Positions 58,217 through 64,000 of a stretch of DNA of 64,000 nucleotides are shown here, one piece after another. A program made the translations under genes and the position numbers. The stretch is from contig JACDNV010000001.1 in the NCBI GenBank assembly GCA_017656425.1, forward strand, positions 186,001-250,000. The letters are read 5' to 3'. The notes below the pieces were generated by a model. The model was not told the origin of the DNA. It searched no databases and saw nothing but the letters and a program-made list of their open reading frames with translations. Source of the stretch: Candidatus Neomarinimicrobiota bacterium. GTDB lineage: Bacteria > Fidelibacterota > UBA2242 > B5-G15. The stretch's first letter is position 1. Each line of letters begins with the position of its first letter.

Positions 58217-58359
58217 CTTAATGCCTCCATTTAACTTAATATATTCACCATATACTAAATTTTCAAGCCTTCTGTTACATTTTTATTTAGAGATAATAGA
58301 AAATTTTTTTATTTTATGAACGATAAATTATAGATTCGATATAGTCTGAAAGTAACTTA

Positions 58360-58387
58360 TTGAAAATTTAAAATTAAGATTTATAGT
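58360..58387 (+). promoter_or_regulatory. Possible promoter of the APC-EIIA gene
   Basis: TTGAAA (58360-58365), 16-bp spacer, TATAGT (58382-58387), about 75 bp before the start codon. No LacI-type palindrome is near. Confidence 0.35.
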
Positions 58388-58460
58388 TTCAGGATATACG
58401 GATCACTGACCAATTTATTAATATTACACGTAAACTCTGTTGTGATGTGGAGAACCTAAA

Positions 58461-60362
58461 ATGGCTTCTAGGAGAACTGAAAGAGAAAAGAGCGAGAATA
58501 CTGCTCTCCAAAAGGAGCTAAAAACAATAGACGTATTTTCAATCGCCGCAGGAGCGATGATATCCTCAGGGCTATTTATTTTACCATCTATACTTTATAA
58601 AGACCTTGGTTCTATAATGATTATGTGTTATTTCCTTGCTGGAATCGTATATATTCCATCAATATTTTCAAATATAGAGTTGGCGACCGCTATGCCAAAA
58701 GCTGGAGGAAGTTATTTTTTTATAGAAAGAAGTCTTGGTTCAATATTCGGAACAATTGGAGGTCTTTCAACCTGGCTATCACTGAGCTTTAAAAGTGCTT
58801 TTTCTTTTTTCGGAATTGGAGTATTTATTTCATTCTTGTTTCCTCAAATAGCAAATAATATTAAAATCATTGCTTTAATATCTTGTATTATTCTTACTCT
58901 CATCAATCTTTTTAAGATAAAAATTTCAAGTACTCTTCAAAATGTCTTGGTCTTCTCAATCATTTCTATTTTAACCATTTATTTGGCCATTGGAATAACT
59001 AAGATTAATCCTCAATACCTATTACATTCAAAAAGCTTTTCATTCGGTGCTCTAATATATGGGGTCGAATCTGTATTTATATCATATTTAGGACTTACAA
59101 AAGCAACAAGTATCTCAGAAGAAATTAAAAATCCCACAAAAACAATTAAAAATGGTATGCTATCATCTTTCTTTGTTATATGGGTATTATATACTTTGTC
59201 CATCATAGTAACAGTTGGTGTTCTTCAACCAGGTGAATTTGATAAAACACTTGTTCCTTTATCTACCTCCGCATTAAAAATAATGGGAGTCCCGGGAGAA
59301 GTTCTTCTCACCATTGCTGGTATATTAGCAGTACTAACAACTGGTAACGCTGGCATAATGGCAGCTGCTAGGTTTCCATTAGCTCTTTCAAGAGATAAAT
59401 TATTGCCGAGTTTTTTATCCTATGTCTCGCCAAAAACCCATATACCCACTCTTTCAGTTATCACAACAGGAATCATTATTGCTGTCAGTATTTATTTTCT
59501 TGATATAGAAAGTTTGGTCAAAGTTGCAGGGGCCTTTGTAATTTTAGAGTTCATCTTTGTAAATACTTCACTAATAGTGATGCGAGAAAGTAAAATTTTA
59601 AATTACAAACCATCCTTCGTGTCTCCTCTATATCCATGGTTACAAATTCTCGGTATTATTGCCTATATATTCATCTTATCTCAATTGGGTACAAAAATAA
59701 TTATAGGAATGGCATCCTTTATCGTTATAGCCATTTTATGGCATTTTATATATAAAAAAGAGTTTACAACCAGAAAATCTGCCATCATACATATCATAGA
59801 GAGAATAACCGATAAAGAGATAGCAGACCCATCCTTAACAAAAGAACTAACTGAAATTTTAAAAGAGCGTGATGAAATAATTGAAGACAGATTCGACAAA
59901 TTAATAAAAAATGCAATCATCATTGATATAAAGGAGAGTATTACCTTAGAAGAGTTTTTTAAAATAGCTTCTCAAAAGCTCGGCGATAAACTTGAGGTTG
60001 AGCCTGAATATATTTATCAAAAGTTGCTAAAAAGAGAGAAAGAAACCACAACAGAGATAAGACCTGGATTGGCTGTTCCGCATATTACAATAGAAGGTGA
60101 GAAAAAATTTGATATGCTTATTGCAAGATGTGAAGAGGGGATATTATTTACACGAGATTTGCCCCCTGTATATGCGGTATTCGTTCTAATTGGAACGAGA
60201 GATGAGCGCACTTTTCACCTGAAAGCTCTATCATCTATAGCACAGATTATTCAAAATCCTGACTTCGACAAACACTGGCTGAGAGCCATAAATGAAGAAA
60301 GTCTCAGATATTTAATACTCGCTGCCGATAGAATCAGGGATGTCTATAAATCAGGTAAATAA
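58461..60362 (+). CDS. APC-family amino acid permease fused to a PTS EIIA-2 domain
   Basis: 633 residues with a GGAGA ribosome site. Residues about 20-435 contain about twelve membrane helices of an APC transporter (VFSIAAGAMISSGLFILPS, AKAGGSYFFIERSLG-like, ATSISEEIKNPTKTI). After a polar linker, residues about 490-633 match a fructose/nitrogen-type EIIA domain, with LAVPH carrying His541 as the likely phosphorylation site. A permease whose gating is tied to PTS phosphorylation is an attractive reading but is inference. It ends 19 bp inside the convergent lipoprotein gene. Confidence 0.85.
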   Translation: MASRRTEREKSENTALQKELKTIDVFSIAAGAMISSGLFILPSILYKDLGSIMIMCYFLAGIVYIPSIFSNIELATAMPKAGGSYFFIERSLGSIFGTIGGLSTWLSLSFKSAFSFFGIGVFISFLFPQIANNIKIIALISCIILTLINLFKIKISSTLQNVLVFSIISILTIYLAIGITKINPQYLLHSKSFSFGALIYGVESVFISYLGLTKATSISEEIKNPTKTIKNGMLSSFFVIWVLYTLSIIVTVGVLQPGEFDKTLVPLSTSALKIMGVPGEVLLTIAGILAVLTTGNAGIMAAARFPLALSRDKLLPSFLSYVSPKTHIPTLSVITTGIIIAVSIYFLDIESLVKVAGAFVILEFIFVNTSLIVMRESKILNYKPSFVSPLYPWLQILGIIAYIFILSQLGTKIIIGMASFIVIAILWHFIYKKEFTTRKSAIIHIIERITDKEIADPSLTKELTEILKERDEIIEDRFDKLIKNAIIIDIKESITLEEFFKIASQKLGDKLEVEPEYIYQKLLKREKETTTEIRPGLAVPHITIEGEKKFDMLIARCEEGILFTRDLPPVYAVFVLIGTRDERTFHLKALSSIAQIIQNPDFDKHWLRAINEESLRYLILAADRIRDVYKSGK

Positions 60363-61300
60363 ATTGACTCTACACGTTCGATAAAGCTATTAACCTCAAT
60401 TAAATACCTATCATAAGCATCTTCATATGTTTCAAAAACATGTTCTCCTATTGTCCATGTTTCAGAATCATCGGGATCAGGCTCTATCGAAACCAGTGAA
60501 TCTATGTCGCTAAATTTTCCAAGATAATAAAAACAGTCTTCTATATCACCAGTCATAAAATAAGCTCTTGCTAAAATAACATAAATATCAATATAATTTA
60601 TTGACGTATCATGCTGAAAAACATATGTAGAATCCAACTGTAATAACTGCTCGCCCTGCTCAATAACAAAAACATAAATACTATCATAATAACCATAAAG
60701 AGCAGCCCCACAGATAGCATCTCTATGCGGGTTAAGCGAACCAAGTACCTTGATAAAATCCTGAAAAATAGTTGAATCTGTCTTATCAATAAAAAGCTTT
60801 GACCATCCAATACCTATATATGCATCAAGTGAGGTGCTGTCATATTCAAGATACTTATAGAAATAATTTAGCGAAGACTGATAGTCACCATTTTCAAAAT
60901 AATTCCAGGCAATTCCTAAATACTTAATGAAATTGAATACTGTATGAAATCCTATAGTATCTGTTAAAGTAAAATTTCCCCATAAATCAAAGGATGTTGC
61001 AAAACATCTGTATAATGTTGAATCTTTTAGATCTATCAGTTCAAACCTGTGAGATTGTCTATATTGATCTTCATTTAAAACTTCTCTTTTTGTATCTCCA
61101 CTCTGCCAATAGCAAACAACTGATGAACACGGCTCATCCGTCTCCCAGTATAAAACAGCACTGGTATCAGTCACTTCTAACACAGTCAAAGGCTCCAGTA
61201 TAACAGGAGGATCAGTATCTTCAATTATTTTTATAATCTCCCTTTCACAATTTACCAAAAACACAATAGTCAAAACCAGGATAATTGAAATCTTCTTCAT
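60344..61300 (-). CDS. FN3-TPR lipoprotein, paralogue A
   Basis: I use ATG 61300, which starts directly with a lipoprotein signal (MKKISIILVLTIVFLVNC). Residues about 30-125 form a fibronectin III-like domain (TDTSAVLYWETDEPCSSVV); the rest has TPR-like helices (YLGIAWNYFENGDYQSSLNYF, AYIGIGWSKLF). The 61588-62529 protein has the same layout and shared stretches (DTSAV, YWET, EP), so the two are paralogues. Function unknown; likely anchored to a membrane and involved in protein-protein contacts. Confidence 0.75.
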   Translation of the reverse strand: MKKISIILVLTIVFLVNCEREIIKIIEDTDPPVILEPLTVLEVTDTSAVLYWETDEPCSSVVCYWQSGDTKREVLNEDQYRQSHRFELIDLKDSTLYRCFATSFDLWGNFTLTDTIGFHTVFNFIKYLGIAWNYFENGDYQSSLNYFYKYLEYDSTSLDAYIGIGWSKLFIDKTDSTIFQDFIKVLGSLNPHRDAICGAALYGYYDSIYVFVIEQGEQLLQLDSTYVFQHDTSINYIDIYVILARAYFMTGDIEDCFYYLGKFSDIDSLVSIEPDPDDSETWTIGEHVFETYEDAYDRYLIEVNSFIERVESIYLPDL

Positions 61301-61391
61301 GCTATACCCTTTTGTTGATATAAACAATTGACATCTAAAATTATATTATATATATTAAAATTGATTGATGAAAATTTCACATAGGTAGTAA

Positions 61392-61601
61392 ATGGAAGAA
61401 GAAAAACAAAAAAACATTGACAAAGATAGAAGAGAATTTTTGAAGAGAATGGCATCATCTTCAATATTCGTCCCTCCAGTTATAAAAAGCTTTTCTCTTT
61501 TGCAAATAAGCACCTGGTGGTGGTGGACAGGACATCATCATCATCATAGATGGAGGACCAATGAACCTCCTCCACCTCCCCCACCTCCTACTCCTCAGTA
61601 A
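61392..61601 (+). CDS. Tiny Tat-signal-like protein with Trp, His and Pro runs
   Basis: 69 residues. The N-terminal DRREFLKRMASSSIFVPPVI resembles a twin-arginine signal and the small RREFLK / PPVIKSF peptides found widely in bacteria without known function. The C-terminal 30 residues contain four Trp, five His and eight Pro in unbroken runs, coded by GGT-, CAT- and CCT/CCA-type repeats. An AGG lies six bases before ATG. It is divergent from paralogue A and its end overlaps paralogue B by 14 bp. A secreted metal-binding or signalling peptide is possible; chance translation of simple repeats cannot be excluded, though the Tat-like start argues against it. Confidence 0.55.
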   Translation: MEEEKQKNIDKDRREFLKRMASSSIFVPPVIKSFSLLQISTWWWWTGHHHHHRWRTNEPPPPPPPPTPQ

Positions 61602-62529
61602 TCGGCATTTCAAGATACTTTTTTTTTAAATAATTTATAGCTGCAAGAAGTGTCTCTTCATAGCTTTTGTATTCTCTATCCTCAACTATCCATGTAGAAG
61701 GAATATCAGGCTGAATTCCATTTTCAGGCCACACCTGATCTATCAATGCCTTTACTCTGGTAAAATTCCCCTTCTTAAAATATGGTTCCAGCAATATAAC
61801 TCTGACCGTATTGGCATCTATTTTCTTACAGTATCTAAATTCCCAGTTAGGATAAAAATTCAGTACCTTTTCACCATAGAAAATTGAAGAATCAACATTA
61901 GCTTCAATTATATAAACAAGCGCTAATCCCGCCAAGCCAATTTTTAAATAATTGTTTAGCTCAACGCTCCTAATTAGAGAACTTTTTGCAGCAATCAATG
62001 AATCATTGTATATTCTGTGCCAACCGATCGAGGCGTGGCAGAATGGGTAAAAAGTGTTCTTATTAAATGCACCATAAAAATAAAATCTTGCAGAATCATA
62101 GTCGGCTTCTGTAAAAAATGACCATCCAACTCTTAAGAAACTGTGTATATTATGTAAAGTGTGAAAAGAGTCAATCTCAGTCTTGACAGGACCATTTTCA
62201 TAATAATCCCATATTTTCAACCTATAATAGTAAGTCATAAATGGTTCAAGTCCACCAATCTCAACTCTATGAATCTGACTATTTTCTTCTTCAATATATT
62301 CTCTGACATCACCACTATCAAACCAATATTCTATGACAGCGTTAGTTGGTTCGTTAGTTTCCCAATATATCACTGCGGAAGTATCTTTTACTTCAATTAC
62401 ATCAGGCTGGACTACTACAGCAGGATTCGTATCATCATATTTATAAATTATTTTTTCTGAACAAGAAATAAAGATCAATAAAAGCACTATGATAATAGAT
62501 ACTAAAAAGTTATTTCGAGATTTCCTCAT
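61588..62529 (-). CDS. FN3-TPR lipoprotein, paralogue B
   Basis: 313 residues. Lipoprotein-type signal (NFLVSIIIVLLLIFISC), FN3-like domain (DTSAVIYWETNEPTNAVIEYW, YYYRLKIWDYYENG), then TPR-like helices (LRVGWSFFTEADYDSARFYF, ASIGWHRIYND). It overlaps the upstream sorting-domain protein by 4 bp, so the two are co-expressed. Same domain order as paralogue A on the other side of the tiny Tat-type gene. Confidence 0.75.
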   Translation of the reverse strand: MRKSRNNFLVSIIIVLLLIFISCSEKIIYKYDDTNPAVVVQPDVIEVKDTSAVIYWETNEPTNAVIEYWFDSGDVREYIEEENSQIHRVEIGGLEPFMTYYYRLKIWDYYENGPVKTEIDSFHTLHNIHSFLRVGWSFFTEADYDSARFYFYGAFNKNTFYPFCHASIGWHRIYNDSLIAAKSSLIRSVELNNYLKIGLAGLALVYIIEANVDSSIFYGEKVLNFYPNWEFRYCKKIDANTVRVILLEPYFKKGNFTRVKALIDQVWPENGIQPDIPSTWIVEDREYKSYEETLLAAINYLKKKYLEMPITEE

Positions 62530-64000
62530 TTCACCAATACCACCTTTTTGTTATTATTATAAATTACCTTACCTTTATCTCTTATAAATATTTTAACTAT
62601 ATACATACCAGAAGAAAGTATCTTACCATTCAAATCCCTCCCATCCCAACATGCCACATGATAACCTATATTTTTTCTACCTAAATATTCACTATAAACC
62701 TCGCGCCCAAGCAAATCATACACTTTCAAACTTACATCTCCAGCTTGCCCCATTACATATCCTATCATCGTCCTGTTATTAAAAGGATTAGGAAACGGCT
62801 CATCTAACCTGAAATCTATCACTACCTCTATCTCATCATCTCCTCTGTATCCCCTATCATTCATAACCGCATATATCCCACTCCTATCAACAATCATCTC
62901 TCCATTATACCTGCTAATATATTCCCACTTTCCTCCACTAAACCTGTATACCGATAACCTCTCCTTATTACCTATTCCAGCCAAATCTATCCTCAACTTC
63001 CTCCCCGTATCTATCCCCTCAGGTCCAATATACACAGGACTATCTACTAACTCCATTCCCCTCGGTATATCTATCGCCATCTCTCCACGACTTATCAATA
63101 ACTCATTCACCGTTATTCCATCATCTATCCCAACTCGCATACCTAATCCATATAACTCAACCTCTTCCACAATCTCCTTACCTACCTCTAACCTTGCAAG
63201 CCCTATATCCATTGTCCCTTCATTACCACTTAAATCCTTCCCCAATACCTTTACATTGTGATTGCCATATCCTATATCTATATCACTATAATATACCCTC
63301 GGTGGATCATCTATACTCCTTACCTCCTTCTCCTCTCCATCTAACTCTATACCTATACTATCCAATGGCTCATCACTTACTATATACAAACTTATCCTAC
63401 CTCCAGATATACCTCTCTCGGCTATCACATACCTGAATGCAGGCGGACTATTATCTTCTACTACCTCACCTCTTAGCCTGTACCTCATCAGGCTATCTCT
63501 CATAACAAATCTATATCCATCACTATCTCGTAAATCCTCTATAAGTAGATTACCATCTTCATCAAGTAAGCTGAACTTAACATAACCAGGCAACATCCTT
63601 ATATGTGGCCATAATATATAATACTTTTTGCCCTTGTTTGAACTATTCACCGTTATCTCTATATTCCACTCCTTACTCTCTCCCTTCCCAAAACTACCCT
63701 TAAACTCATATGCCAAAGGTCTATCATCCGGACCCCTAAACTTCATATCTACAAAATTTCCCATTCTGTCTATCCCTTGAAAATCATAAGCATCCCAAGC
63801 ATCCAATCCATCTTTAGAACCTTTACATACTCCCACCAGATTCTCCATATCCCTTAACTTCCCATCCTCACTTATCACTCCTATCTTCAAAAACCAATCC
63901 CAATCATCATGATAACTCCCTCGCTTTAATCTGAATACCTCCGAATATCTACTCAATCTACGCTGTACCTCCGATACCTTACCCAATATCCGCCTGTTAG
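62526..64000 (-). CDS. C-terminal part of a large secreted protein with type IX sorting domain, N-terminus off right edge
   Basis: The frame is open from 62526 to the window edge; there is no ATG near the edge, so the true start lies beyond it. About 491 residues are visible: beta-rich repeats with DSPPAFRYVIAERGISGG-like and DDPPRVYYSDIDIGYGNHNV stretches typical of Ig-like surface domains, then EPFPNPFNNRTMIGYVM opening a type A sorting domain that ends in KVVLVK. The catalytic or binding part is not visible. The coding strand is unusually G-rich and C-poor (63001-63060: 24 G, 5 C), like the core of the GH2 gene at 11460-13960. Confidence 0.75.
   Translation of the reverse strand, partial: NRRILGKVSEVQRRLSRYSEVFRLKRGSYHDDWDWFLKIGVISEDGKLRDMENLVGVCKGSKDGLDAWDAYDFQGIDRMGNFVDMKFRGPDDRPLAYEFKGSFGKGESKEWNIEITVNSSNKGKKYYILWPHIRMLPGYVKFSLLDEDGNLLIEDLRDSDGYRFVMRDSLMRYRLRGEVVEDNSPPAFRYVIAERGISGGRISLYIVSDEPLDSIGIELDGEEKEVRSIDDPPRVYYSDIDIGYGNHNVKVLGKDLSGNEGTMDIGLARLEVGKEIVEEVELYGLGMRVGIDDGITVNELLISRGEMAIDIPRGMELVDSPVYIGPEGIDTGRKLRIDLAGIGNKERLSVYRFSGGKWEYISRYNGEMIVDRSGIYAVMNDRGYRGDDEIEVVIDFRLDEPFPNPFNNRTMIGYVMGQAGDVSLKVYDLLGREVYSEYLGRKNIGYHVACWDGRDLNGKILSSGMYIVKIFIRDKGKVIYNNNKKVVLVK

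Noticed and set aside
61510-61595. Trinucleotide runs read as a non-coding microsatellite
   Set aside because: They lie in frame behind a convincing Tat-like N-terminus, so I list them as part of a gene, with reduced confidence.
1-64000. CRISPR arrays, tRNA/rRNA genes, transposases, toxin-antitoxin or phage genes
   Set aside because: No regularly spaced repeats, cloverleaf sequences or relevant protein motifs were found.

Overview
The window looks like an AT-rich genome from the FCB superphylum. Several secreted enzymes end in a type IX secretion (Por) sorting domain with the YPNPFN-type motif. A PorV/PorQ-like barrel protein and a TonB-dependent receptor with an N-terminal carboxypeptidase-regulatory-like domain are present. 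No SusD is visible beside the receptor, and the 736-residue partner protein is unlike SusD, which points to a non-Bacteroidota FCB lineage (Calditrichota, KSB1 or Marinimicrobia-like) rather than Bacteroides. That placement is inference. No rRNA, tRNA, CRISPR array or insertion sequence was seen.

Positions 1-50496 form a large locus for degrading a rhamnose-rich pectin, most simply rhamnogalacturonan I with galactan and arabinan side chains. (1) Minus strand 1-2881: galT, a LacI-family regulator and a sodium/solute symporter cut by the left edge. (2) Minus strand 3042-14097: GH2 beta-galactosidase, NCS1-like permease, a 63-residue membrane protein, an unclassified six-hairpin glycosidase, GH106 alpha-L-rhamnosidase and GH51 arabinofuranosidase. 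(3) Plus strand 14623-29927: the L-rhamnose pathway (rhaM, rhaA, rhaB, fused rhaEW), with a fused 2-oxoacid dehydrogenase E1, a lipoyl-less E2, a zinc dehydrogenase, an unknown 400-residue protein, GH31, GH105 and a PL22-like lyase. (4) Minus strand 30297-48735: TonB receptor, 736-residue surface protein, PorV-like barrel and DNRLRE/CBM96-like protein, then a strong intercistronic terminator, then PL1, PL11, a GH67-like protein and a DUF4450 protein. (5) Plus strand 49123-50944: a sulfatase and yjbQ.

Five near-identical palindromes of the CAAACGTTTG type sit at or just after the promoters of all five transcription units (2900, 14368, 14573, 48771, 49010). I infer that the only LacI-family protein in the window (760-1770) controls the whole locus and its own operon. 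The proposed flow is: surface cleavage by lyases, uptake through the TonB complex, periplasmic trimming by GH2, GH51, GH106, GH105 and GH31, import by the symporters, then cytoplasmic rhamnose breakdown to DHAP and lactaldehyde. The uronate branch (KDG pathway) and galactokinase are not in the window.

Positions 50954-57752 hold a compact, overlapping aromatic amino acid operon: aroF, aroB, aroD, an aroE-aroK fusion, aroA, aroC and tyrA. Positions 57857-64000 hold a small helical protein, an APC permease fused to a PTS EIIA domain, two paralogous FN3-TPR lipoproteins flanking a tiny Tat-signal peptide gene rich in Trp, His and Pro runs, and the C-terminal part of a secreted protein that runs off the right edge.
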